Shown here: one piece after another, positions 15,630 through 22,215 of the stretch
Layout: every line of letters begins with the position of its first letter
Numbering within the stretch: position 1 is the stretch's first letter
Assembly (NCBI GenBank): GCA_035276475.1
Contig: DATELQ010000117.1
Span: forward strand, 14,175-78,174
Source of the DNA: DATDFB01 sp035276475
GTDB taxonomy: Bacteria; Acidobacteriota; Thermoanaerobaculia; Gp7-AA8
Reading direction: 5' to 3'
DNA length: 64,000 bases
Notes under the pieces: generated by a model
The model's database searches: none
The model's input: only the letters and a program-made list of their open reading frames with translations
Told to the model about the DNA's origin: nothing
Made by a program: the position numbers and the translations under genes

Positions 15630-16198
15630 AAGAGGGCGCGATCGCGATCGTCGCCCGCATCCGCGTGCAACGCGAGGAGATCGAGTCGCTCGACGACGTG
15701 CAGCGGATGCTGTGGGTGCTGACGCCGGACGGCGGCGGCGCACGGCGCGTGATCGTGGTCGGACGGAAGCGGCTGACGAAGCGGTTCTGGGCCTTCGTCG
15801 ACGACGGCGAGGCGCTGCTGGGCCGCACGCAGACGCTCGGCGCGGGAACGTACGCAATCGAAGCGCATGAGGAGCACGCGCACTTTGACTTCGAGCTCCA
15901 CGGCGACTGCTTCCTCTGCGGCGAGATCGGAATCCCGCCGCGCGGCAGCTTCATCGTCAGTGTCATGAATCCTGATCCGGCGCGCTGGCCGAGCCCGCAG
16001 GAGGCGCTGTTCGACGCCGGCGCCGCGGCCGCGATCGCGCTGCCGTTCCCGCCGGCCCTGCAGGAGCGCTTCGGGGAGCACCGCTACTTGCCGTTGGCAC
16101 CGGAATTCCTGCAGTATGCCGGAGCGGAGCTCGTCTTCGTTCATGTTCGAACCGACGCTGCAGATCGATCAAACACTGCGCCGCGGCGACCGCGGTGA
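15620..16198 (+). CDS. Hypothetical protein, 192 aa
   Basis: The GTG at 15620 overlaps the upstream stop by 10 bp. The product begins VVLEEGAIAIVARIRVQREEI and is mostly short strands. Residues 30-60 carry TPDGGGARRVIVVGRKRLTKRFWAF; residues 80-110 are His- and Glu-rich (AIEAHEEHAHFDFELHGDCFLCGEIG, in two parts), which could bind a metal. The family is not recognised. Its last 18 residues (after ELVFVHVRTD) are read in a different frame from the start of the next gene, which overlaps by 56 bp, so either the real C-terminus is shorter in relatives or the overlap is genuine. Confidence 0.6.
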   Translation: MVLEEGAIAIVARIRVQREEIESLDDVQRMLWVLTPDGGGARRVIVVGRKRLTKRFWAFVDDGEALLGRTQTLGAGTYAIEAHEEHAHFDFELHGDCFLCGEIGIPPRGSFIVSVMNPDPARWPSPQEALFDAGAAAAIALPFPPALQERFGEHRYLPLAPEFLQYAGAELVFVHVRTDAADRSNTAPRRPR

Positions 16199-16928
16199 CG
16201 ACGTCACGCGCGTGCAGGAGTGGCTTTGCTTCCACCAGTTCAACGTCGGCATCGACAGTGACTACGGCCCGGCGACGGAGCAAGGCGTCGCCGACTTTCA
16301 GGCCGCGCGCGGCATTGCTGTCACCGGCGAGGCAGACCCCACGACATTTGAACTGCTCGTGCGGCCGATGGCTGATGCGCTGCGGCCGCTTGTCGTCGCC
16401 GAGGGGGCGACCGTTGGACAGAGCATCGCCGCGTGTGCGCTGCAGCACCTGCTGGTCCATCCGCTCGAGATCGGCGGGCAGAATCGCGGGCCGTGGGTGC
16501 GGCTGTACCTGCGCGGCCTGGAGCGGCCGAAGGACCCGAAGTTGCCGCAAGGCTTCGACGCCTGGTGCGCCGGCTTCGCCACGTCGATCGTCGATCAGGC
16601 GGCGACGTCGATGAAGCTCCCTGCGCCGCCCATCGACTATCACACGAATTGCAACCTCCTGGCGGCCGAAGCGCAGAAGGGGAAGCGTTTTCGCCGCGGC
16701 GAGGACGTCAAGCCGGAGCAGATCCCGCCCGGCAGCCTGATGCTCATCCGCAAGAGCGGCAGCCACGACAGGTGGCACCACACCGGCGTCGTGGTGCAGG
16801 CGCTGCCGCAGGTCGTCCGCACGATCGAGGGGAATTCCGCGAACAGCGCCGACGAGAATCCCTCCGGACACGAGGTCTGCCGTCAGTTGCGACCGTACCG
16901 CAACCTGGATTTCATCTTCATCGAGTAG
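16143..16928 (+). CDS. Peptidoglycan-binding / CHAP-like amidase without signal peptide
   Basis: A 261-residue product. Residues ~8-75 are a PG_binding_1 domain (TLRRGDRGDDVTRVQEWLC, then DYGPATEQGVADFQAARGI and TGEADPTTFELL). Residues ~110-260 look like a CHAP or TIGR02594-type NlpC/P60 fold: GGQNRGPWVRLYLRG, then the presumed nucleophile in FDAWCAGFATSI, the His in RWHHTGVVVQAL and the Asn/Glu in TIEGNSANS. Such enzymes cut peptidoglycan stem peptides or amide bonds. No signal peptide is present, which is unlike housekeeping hydrolases and more like endolysins or contact-delivered effectors. The ATG at 16143 sits at the domain boundary. It follows two unknown genes and precedes a desaturase by 19 bp. 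Confidence 0.8.
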   Translation: MFEPTLQIDQTLRRGDRGDDVTRVQEWLCFHQFNVGIDSDYGPATEQGVADFQAARGIAVTGEADPTTFELLVRPMADALRPLVVAEGATVGQSIAACALQHLLVHPLEIGGQNRGPWVRLYLRGLERPKDPKLPQGFDAWCAGFATSIVDQAATSMKLPAPPIDYHTNCNLLAAEAQKGKRFRRGEDVKPEQIPPGSLMLIRKSGSHDRWHHTGVVVQALPQVVRTIEGNSANSADENPSGHEVCRQLRPYRNLDFIFIE

Positions 16929-16947
16929 TGTTAGCTGACACTACAGA

Positions 16948-17940
16948 ATGGCCTCCTATTACGGCGAACATGCGCAGCAACTGAAACACGACCTCGCGGC
17001 CGAGTTGCCGGTCGAGGAGCTGCGGCGGCTGCATCAGAAGCGGCCGCTGCTGCACGCATCGGTCGCGCTGGCGAACCTCGCTGCGCTCGTGCTCGCTGCG
17101 GTCGCGATTGTCCAGTTCGACCGCTGGTACGTGTGGGTGCCGTGCGCTGTTGTCGCAGGCTTCGCGGTCTTCAACTTCACCGTGCTGCTCCACGAGGTCG
17201 TGCACCGCGCCGTCGTCATGCAAGCGCGCGACGGCCTCTACCGCGTTCTCGGCCTCGCCTACGCGATCCCGAGCGGCATTTCCGCCTCGCAGTTCACCCG
17301 CTGGCATCTCGACCACCACGCCGGCCTCGGCTCGTTCGAAGAGGACCCGAAGCGGCACTGGCTCTCGCCGAAGCGCAACGCGCGCTGGCTCAAGCTTCTC
17401 TACTTCACGCCCGCGCTCTTCCCCATTTACTTCCGCGCGGCGAAAAATGAGACGGCGTCGTACGAGCCGGAGATGCAGCGCCGCATCGCCCGCGAGCGCA
17501 TCGCCACGATCGTGTTTCAGCTCGGCGTCCTCGCCGCGATCGCTCTCATCGGCGGCTGGTGGATCGCGTTCAAGCTCTATGTCGTCCCGGTCTTCTTCGT
17601 CTTCCCGATCGCCTTCGCGCTGAACCGCGTCGGGCAGCACTACGACATCGATCCGAGCGACCCGGCAAAGTGGTCGACGCTCGTCAAAGGGTCGCTCTTC
17701 TGGGACGCCGTCTACCTCTTCTCGAACTACCACCTCGAGCACCACTACTTCCCCGGCGTGCCGTTCTACAACCTGCCGCGCCTGCAGCGCCTCCTGATGC
17801 CGTTCTACGAGAAGCGCGGCATGACGGCGCACGGCTACGGCGAGCTGTTCTGGGGATGGATCGTGCTGAACGGGCAGCCGCACAGCGACTGGCGCAGCGC
17901 GGATCAGAGCAGTCCGGTGAGTATCAGGTCCGCGACCTGA
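16948..17940 (+). CDS. Membrane fatty acid desaturase
   Basis: The 330-residue integral membrane enzyme has the three histidine boxes of the FA_desaturase family (PF00487): HEVVHR (~85), HLDHH (~120) and HLEHH (~263), with four hydrophobic spans placed between. These bind the di-iron centre that uses O2 and electrons to introduce a double bond into an acyl chain. An adjacent N-terminal cytochrome b5 is lacking, so electrons must come from a separate donor. The C-terminus (SDWRSADQSS) runs 37 bp into the convergent TetR gene. The neighbouring FadR-type regulator suggests lipid-responsive control, but the operator found lies at the regulator and not at this gene. Confidence 0.9.
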   Translation: MASYYGEHAQQLKHDLAAELPVEELRRLHQKRPLLHASVALANLAALVLAAVAIVQFDRWYVWVPCAVVAGFAVFNFTVLLHEVVHRAVVMQARDGLYRVLGLAYAIPSGISASQFTRWHLDHHAGLGSFEEDPKRHWLSPKRNARWLKLLYFTPALFPIYFRAAKNETASYEPEMQRRIARERIATIVFQLGVLAAIALIGGWWIAFKLYVVPVFFVFPIAFALNRVGQHYDIDPSDPAKWSTLVKGSLFWDAVYLFSNYHLEHHYFPGVPFYNLPRLQRLLMPFYEKRGMTAHGYGELFWGWIVLNGQPHSDWRSADQSSPVSIRSAT

Positions 17941-18530
17941 TCGGCCTGCGCGGCGACGTCGTAGTCCTTCTCCGACAGAATCCACGACGTCACCATCTCG
18001 TCCAGAATCCCGAAGACCGCCTTGGCCACGAGCTGCGGGTGGAGGTTGCGGCGGAATGTCCCCTCGCGCTGGCCGCCTTCGACGACTTTGCGGAGGATGT
18101 TGAGGTAGTCGGCGACTTCCTGCTGCGAGAAGAGGGACATGAATTTCAGGCTGTGGCGGAGCTCGACCTGCGAGACGACGGCGAGGGCGCGGTCGCGGCC
18201 GAGCGTTTCGAGGTGGTGGCGGATGGCGATGCGCATCCGCTCGTCGGCGCGGCGGGCCTGCGAGAGGTCGCGCTCGAGCGTCTGCAGGTAGTGGCGCGTG
18301 TGCTCGCGGAAGATCGTGACGAGGACGTCTTCCTTCCCATCGAAGTAGAGGTAGATCGTGCCGTCGGCGACGCCGGCGGCCTTGGCGATCTCGGAGACTT
18401 TGGCGTTGAAGTAGCCGCTCCGGGCGAAGACGTCGATGGCGGCGCGGAGGATGCGCTCGCGCTTGCTCGTGCCTTTGAAAGCGTCGGAGCCGGTTGTGGT
18501 GGGAAGGGGAACGCTCTTCGTCGCGGCCAT
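17904..18530 (-). CDS. TetR/AcrR-family regulator, FadR-like
   Basis: The helix-turn-helix is read as KRERILRAAIDVFARSGYFNAKVSEIAKAAGVADGTIYLYFDGKEDVL (in parts; about residues 22-70). The VSEIAKAAGVADGTIYLYF form is that of the Bacillus FadR subgroup, which represses fatty acid degradation genes and is released by long-chain acyl-CoA. The C-terminal ~150 residues are the helical ligand domain. ATG 18530 (MAATKSVPL) is preferred because the alternative ATG at 18548 lies inside the palindromic operator; neither has a good ribosome-binding site. It is downstream of a HIT gene on the same strand and convergent with the desaturase. The named subgroup is an inference from the HTH and from the operator. 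Confidence 0.82.
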   Translation of the reverse strand: MAATKSVPLPTTTGSDAFKGTSKRERILRAAIDVFARSGYFNAKVSEIAKAAGVADGTIYLYFDGKEDVLVTIFREHTRHYLQTLERDLSQARRADERMRIAIRHHLETLGRDRALAVVSQVELRHSLKFMSLFSQQEVADYLNILRKVVEGGQREGTFRRNLHPQLVAKAVFGILDEMVTSWILSEKDYDVAAQADQVADLILTGLL

Positions 18531-18533
18531 TGC

Positions 18534-18551
18534 TGAATGAATGCTCATTCA
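18534..18551. promoter_or_regulatory. FadR-type operator, TGAATGA-N4-TCATTCA
   Basis: TGAATGAATGCTCATTCA is a perfect inverted repeat with 7-bp arms and a 4-bp spacer. It matches the published consensus for Bacillus-type FadR boxes (TGAATGA, four bases, TCATTCA). It lies directly at the start of the TetR gene, so the regulator probably controls its own expression. The site overlaps the alternative ATG at 18548, so binding would block translation start or transcription at that point. No second copy was noticed beside the desaturase. Confidence 0.65.
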
Positions 18552-18565
18552 GTCGAGGCCACATG

Positions 18566-18964
18566 TCAAGTGGCGAGGCGTTCTCTCAGGTCAGCGACGA
18601 AGTCTTCGTCGTACGGCGCACGCACGCGGCTGTCGATGATCTCGAAGACTTCCTCGCGCGTGAGCGCTGCGGCGACGGGGTAGATGTGGAGGTGGAGGTG
18701 CGGCGTGGCGATGCCGAGCTTCATCAGGACGGCGCGCTCGGCTCTCGTGGCGTCGAGCAAGGCCCGCTCGACACGGTGGTGGGCGACGGCGAAGTGGACG
18801 TACTCGTCGAGGGTGAGGTCGGCGACGTTCTCGACGTGCTCGCGCCACACGACCATGGCGTGCCCGCGGACGCTCCAGTCGTCGTGCAGGATGACCCAGA
18901 CGCGGTCGTCCTCGAAGACGATCTCGCCGGCCTGGCGCGGATCGATGCAGAAGACGCAGGCCAC
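18566..18964 (-). CDS. HIT-family nucleotide-binding protein
   Basis: The 132-residue product starts at GTG 18964 (ACVFCIDPRQAGEIVFEDD) and carries the histidine triad HLHLHIYP (about residues 92-99) on which the family is named, with an earlier CxxC-type pair (VFCI). HIT proteins hydrolyse or transfer nucleotides, typically AMP from AMP-linked amino or sugar groups. Here the triad and the VRGHAMVVWREHVENVADLT stretch support the family strongly; the substrate is unknown. It lies 18 bp upstream of the FadR-like box, before the TetR gene, and is divergent from the aldo/keto reductase. Confidence 0.85.
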   Translation of the reverse strand: MACVFCIDPRQAGEIVFEDDRVWVILHDDWSVRGHAMVVWREHVENVADLTLDEYVHFAVAHHRVERALLDATRAERAVLMKLGIATPHLHLHIYPVAAALTREEVFEIIDSRVRAPYDEDFVADLRERLAT

Positions 18965-18987
18965 GCGCTCACTATAATCGCGCCTCG
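18965..18987. promoter_or_regulatory. Overlapping divergent -10 elements, probably leaderless transcripts
   Basis: The 23-bp gap between the HIT gene (minus) and the aldo/keto reductase (plus) holds actataat. It gives a perfect TATAAT at 18973-18978 for the plus strand and TATAGT at 18976-18971 for the minus strand. The plus-strand hexamer ends 9 bases before ATG 18988, and the minus-strand one 6 bases before GTG 18964. Transcription would begin at or next to both start codons, so both mRNAs may lack a leader. No convincing -35 box is visible in the coding sequences on either side. Confidence 0.4.
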
Positions 18988-19965
18988 ATGCGAACGATCC
19001 GCTTCGGCCGCACGAACGCGCAGCTCCCGACGATCTCGCTCGGCACGTGGGGCCACGGCGGCCCGAACACGAACGAAGGGGTATCGGTCGGCTGGACGGG
19101 CCACGACGACAATCTCGCCAAGGAGGCGATGGTCGAGGCGTACCGCCGCGGGATCACGCACTGGGACACGGCCGACGCATACGGCGGCGGCCACGCGGAG
19201 ACGCTGATCGGCGAGGTGTTCGGGCATGAGGTGCCGCGCAGCGCGATTTTCGTGGCCACGAAGTTCGGCTACGTGAAGGGGCCGGCGAATCATTACTACG
19301 ACACGGCGTTCATGCGCGTGCAGCTCGAGGCGTCGCTCACGAACATGCGCACGGACTGCGTCGATCTCTACTACTTTCACCACTGCGACTTCGGCCCCGA
19401 CGACCGCTATTTCGACGACGCGCTGGCGCAGGTGCGCCGCTTCCGCGAGGAGGGAAAGATCCGCTTCGTCGGCCTCTCGGATTGGAACGCGTCGCGGATC
19501 ATGCAATTCATCTCGCGGGTGGATCCTGACGCGGTCCAGCCGTACCGGAACCTGTTGGACGACGACTACGAATCGAGCGGCTTGAAGCAGTGGGTCGACT
19601 CGCACGATCTCGGCGTGGCGTTCTTCTCGCCGCTGAAGCACGGCCTGCTCCTCGGCAAGTACGACGCGCCGCAGACGTTCGCCACGGGCGACTTTCGCAG
19701 CAACGTGGACGACTTCCGCAACGCCGAGGTGATCGAGCGGATGAAGCGCGCCGCCGCGGCGATGCGCACGCGCTTCGCCGTCCACCCCGAGCCGGTGCTG
19801 CACGCCGTGACGGGCGCGCTGCTCACCGGCAACCCAACGGCGACGGTGCTGCTGGGCCAGCGCAACCCGCGCCAGGTGGAGGCGGCGAGCCGGGTGGGGG
19901 AGGGGTTGGGTGTGGAGGAGGCGGGGTGGGGGCGGGGGGTGTACCGAGGTACGATTCCGGTATGA
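18988..19965 (+). CDS. Aldo/keto reductase
   Basis: The 325-residue (alpha/beta)8-barrel oxidoreductase uses NADPH to reduce a carbonyl. The catalytic tetrad is readable: Asp and Tyr in THWDTADAYGGG (~55-66), Lys in FVATKFGYV, and His in DLYYFHHCD. The later GKIRFVGLSDWNASRI and LGVAFFSPLKHGLLLGKY are family landmarks. The C-terminus is normal in length, but the DNA from 19892 to 19942 is unusually G-rich, with GGG, GGT and GTG codons replacing the usual GGC, GTC and GCG. The stop overlaps the next small gene by four bases. Confidence 0.9.
   Translation: MRTIRFGRTNAQLPTISLGTWGHGGPNTNEGVSVGWTGHDDNLAKEAMVEAYRRGITHWDTADAYGGGHAETLIGEVFGHEVPRSAIFVATKFGYVKGPANHYYDTAFMRVQLEASLTNMRTDCVDLYYFHHCDFGPDDRYFDDALAQVRRFREEGKIRFVGLSDWNASRIMQFISRVDPDAVQPYRNLLDDDYESSGLKQWVDSHDLGVAFFSPLKHGLLLGKYDAPQTFATGDFRSNVDDFRNAEVIERMKRAAAAMRTRFAVHPEPVLHAVTGALLTGNPTATVLLGQRNPRQVEAASRVGEGLGVEEAGWGRGVYRGTIPV
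19892..19942 (+). other. G-tract cluster with two G-quadruplex-type runs
   Basis: Runs of three to six G separated by one or two bases occur at 19892-19910 and again at 19922-19939 on the plus (coding) strand, inside the last codons of the aldo/keto reductase. Each could form an intramolecular G-quadruplex. The cluster is ~20 bases before the ATG at 19962. The amino-acid sequence is ordinary for the family, so the G runs come from synonymous codon choice. Confidence 0.5.
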
Positions 19966-20162
19966 CCGACCGGTCGCATTGGCCCGTCCGGAAGTACAAG
20001 CTCGGAGAAGAGCCGGAAGACGACTACAGCCACTTCACGCCGAGCGAGCGGATCGCGATGGTGTGGGAGTGCACCAAGAACGTGTGGCCATTCAAGGACC
20101 CGAACTGGCGTGTATCAAGACTTCGTCGAGATGTTGTGCGCGTTGTCCGACGAGGGCGCTGA
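19962..20162 (+). CDS. Small basic protein, 66 aa, partner of nucleotidyltransferase
   Basis: The ATG at 19962 overlaps the upstream stop (ATGA). The product begins MTDRSHWPVRKYKLGEEPED, has a Trp-rich middle (ERIAMVWECTKNVWPFKDPNW) and ends in an Arg-rich tail (RRDVVRVVRRGR). Proteins with ERLxxVWxLTxxAWxF and a basic tail of this type are often found just before nucleotidyltransferases, as here; that is from memory. The last 53 bp overlap the next gene in another frame. It could be the antitoxin or substrate-binding partner of the enzyme. The function is not established. Confidence 0.6.
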   Translation: MTDRSHWPVRKYKLGEEPEDDYSHFTPSERIAMVWECTKNVWPFKDPNWRVSRLRRDVVRVVRRGR

Positions 20163-20553
20163 GTACCTGATCGTCGGAGCCTACGCTCTCGGCGCGCACG
20201 GCCACCCGCGCGCGACCGGCGATCTCGACATTTGGGTCCGCCCGTCTGCCGAAAACGCTCCTCGCGTGCGCCGAGCGATCGAGATCTTCGGCATGCCCGT
20301 CGACCACATCGCGGTACGTGAGCTTGCCTTGACGGGGCTCGTTCTGCAGTTCGGGTTTCCGCCAGAGCGCATCGATATCATGACCTCCGTCTCCGGGGTG
20401 ACGTTCGACGAGGCGTGGCCGAGACGCATACTCGTCAAGATTGAGGGACGGGAGCATCCGGTCATTGGGAAGGACGACTTCATCCGCAACAAACGCGCTT
20501 CGGGGCGACCGAAGGATCTGATAGACGTCCACGAAATCGCGAAAAAGCCCTAA
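20110..20553 (+). CDS. Nucleotidyltransferase-like protein (DUF6036 / AbiEii-like fold)
   Basis: The 147-residue product has the minimal pol-beta nucleotidyltransferase signature: YLIVGAYALGAHGHPRATGDLDIWV, with the G-(A/G)-x9-D-x-D core in GDLDIW, and a third acidic residue expected near RIDIMT. The tail KRASGRPKDLIDVHEIA (K..R.KDxxDxxxL) is common in DUF6036 and related toxin or resistance-type enzymes that modify tRNA or proteins. The GTG start at 20110 is the first in frame. It overlaps the 66-residue gene by 53 bp and ends four bases before the stop of the convergent radical SAM gene, which suggests a compact two-gene module. Confidence 0.75.
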   Translation: MYQDFVEMLCALSDEGAEYLIVGAYALGAHGHPRATGDLDIWVRPSAENAPRVRRAIEIFGMPVDHIAVRELALTGLVLQFGFPPERIDIMTSVSGVTFDEAWPRRILVKIEGREHPVIGKDDFIRNKRASGRPKDLIDVHEIAKKP

Positions 20554-22175
20554 GCCGCCGCGTCCGCCGTCCGCGTCCACTTCGTCTCGTCCACCTTCAT
20601 CTTCTTCGCGAACAGCTTCTTCAACAGCGACAGCACGCCCGTCCGCCAGAGCACGTAGCCGGGGTAGCCGGTGATGACCGAGAACTCGCCGAACTTGAGG
20701 TGCCGCAGGCCCTGCTGGATGAGCCAGGGGATGCGCACGAAGTGGATGAGGACTGGATACGACGGCTGGGGGTCGTTGTAGGCGCGCACCTTCTCGAGCC
20801 ATCGCTCGAAGAGCTTGCGGGGGGGCTTCCAGACCATGAGCACGTAGAGGAGGACGTTGGCCCACGTGGGGCGCAGCGCGGTGTAGTTCTCGTTGATCTG
20901 CTCGACGTCGAAGCCGCCGTCGATCATCTGTTTCTCCAGCGTGGTGTTCGGGATGACGCGCAGGGAGAAGATGTTCAGGGTGAAGGGGCGGGCCATGCGG
21001 TAGACGAGCTCCAGGGTGGCCATGACGTCTTCGCGCGTCTCGACGGGGTTGTCGACGATCATGTCGTACGACGGGTTGATCTGGTACGGCGCGAACTCGG
21101 AGAGGACGGCGCAGGCCTGCTCGATGCGGTGCACGGGCGTGGGGCGCTTGTAGAACTTGAGGATCCGGTCGCTGCCGCTCTGGATGCCCATGCGCACGCG
21201 GTTCATGCCGGCCCACGTCAGGAGCTCGACCTTTTCGCGCTGCACGTACGTGGGGATGACGCCGTAGATGCAGAAGGAGAGGCCGACCTGCTCGCGCCAC
21301 TGCGTGGCGAAGTCGGTGAGCTCGGGCATGCGGATGGCCATGAAGCTGTCGTCGTAGAAGAGCACCGTGCGGAGGTAGGGGTGCACTTCGCGCGCGCGCT
21401 GGACCTCGCCGATGATGTACGACGGGTCGGGGTGGCGGATCTTTCGGTAGTTGGCGTCGTTGGCGATGAAGACGGTGTTGCCGCAGTAGGTGCAGTGCAG
21501 CGGGCAGCCGATCGACCAAACCGCCGGATACGCCAAGCCGTTGTTGCCGAGGTAGTCGCCGCGGGTGACCTGGCGGAAGCCGTGGCCGGGCTGGTAGATC
21601 TGCTCCTCGCCGCCGTACTTCGGGAACGGCAGCGCGCCGAGCTCCTGCGAGGTCATGAGCGGCCGGAAAGGATTGCGCGTGATGGCCTCGCCGTTCGTCC
21701 GGTCCTTGAACCAGAAGTTCTGCAGGCTCGTGTAGTCGCGCCCACCGCGATAGGCGTCCAGCCATTCCTCGAACGCCAGCTCTCCCTCGCCGGTGCAGAT
21801 GGCGTCCACATCCGCCTTGATCGCATCCTCGGGATAGATGATCGGATGGATGCCGCCCCACATGGTGTAGGCGTGCGGGTTGAGCTCGCGGACGCGCGTG
21901 GCCAGCGCCTTGGTGAGGTCGGAGTAGCCGGTCATCGACGAGAAGGCGACGACGTCGGCGCCGGCGATGCCCTGCGCGATCTCGTCGATCTCCGCGTCGC
22001 CGAAACTGCGGGTCTCGCCCATCTTGCGGACGAAGGACTTCCACAGCGAGCGGTAGCGCTGCGTGCCGACGTAGAAGACCCTCGTCTCCGCGTTCAGCTT
22101 CTCGACGTACGCCGCGATCTTGCGAAAGCCGGTCGCGGTGATGCCGTCTTCGAGCGACACCATGTGGATGCGCAT
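20550..22175 (-). CDS. B12-binding-domain radical SAM protein
   Basis: The 541-residue product begins MRIHMVSLEDGITATGFRKI, a B12-binding-like alpha/beta domain (residues 1-140, with VVAFSSMTGY and MWGGIHPIIYPE). Next comes the radical SAM core with the iron-sulfur motif CPLHCTYC (around residue 222). Later motifs are FYDDSFMA, the GIQSGSDRIL strand and INPSYDMIVDNPVETREDV. The C-terminal ~120 residues are helical. Such proteins (as in bacteriochlorophyll or lipid methyltransferases and BchE-like enzymes) catalyse radical methylation or rearrangement; the substrate is unknown. The alternative upstream frame is not coding. It ends against the nucleotidyltransferase gene, convergent, with a 4-bp overlap. 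Confidence 0.88.
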   Translation of the reverse strand: MRIHMVSLEDGITATGFRKIAAYVEKLNAETRVFYVGTQRYRSLWKSFVRKMGETRSFGDAEIDEIAQGIAGADVVAFSSMTGYSDLTKALATRVRELNPHAYTMWGGIHPIIYPEDAIKADVDAICTGEGELAFEEWLDAYRGGRDYTSLQNFWFKDRTNGEAITRNPFRPLMTSQELGALPFPKYGGEEQIYQPGHGFRQVTRGDYLGNNGLAYPAVWSIGCPLHCTYCGNTVFIANDANYRKIRHPDPSYIIGEVQRAREVHPYLRTVLFYDDSFMAIRMPELTDFATQWREQVGLSFCIYGVIPTYVQREKVELLTWAGMNRVRMGIQSGSDRILKFYKRPTPVHRIEQACAVLSEFAPYQINPSYDMIVDNPVETREDVMATLELVYRMARPFTLNIFSLRVIPNTTLEKQMIDGGFDVEQINENYTALRPTWANVLLYVLMVWKPPRKLFERWLEKVRAYNDPQPSYPVLIHFVRIPWLIQQGLRHLKFGEFSVITGYPGYVLWRTGVLSLLKKLFAKKMKVDETKWTRTADAAA

Positions 22176-22215
22176 CGTCTTGTGCCTAACAATGATACGT
22201 GGTCGCAATTCCGCG

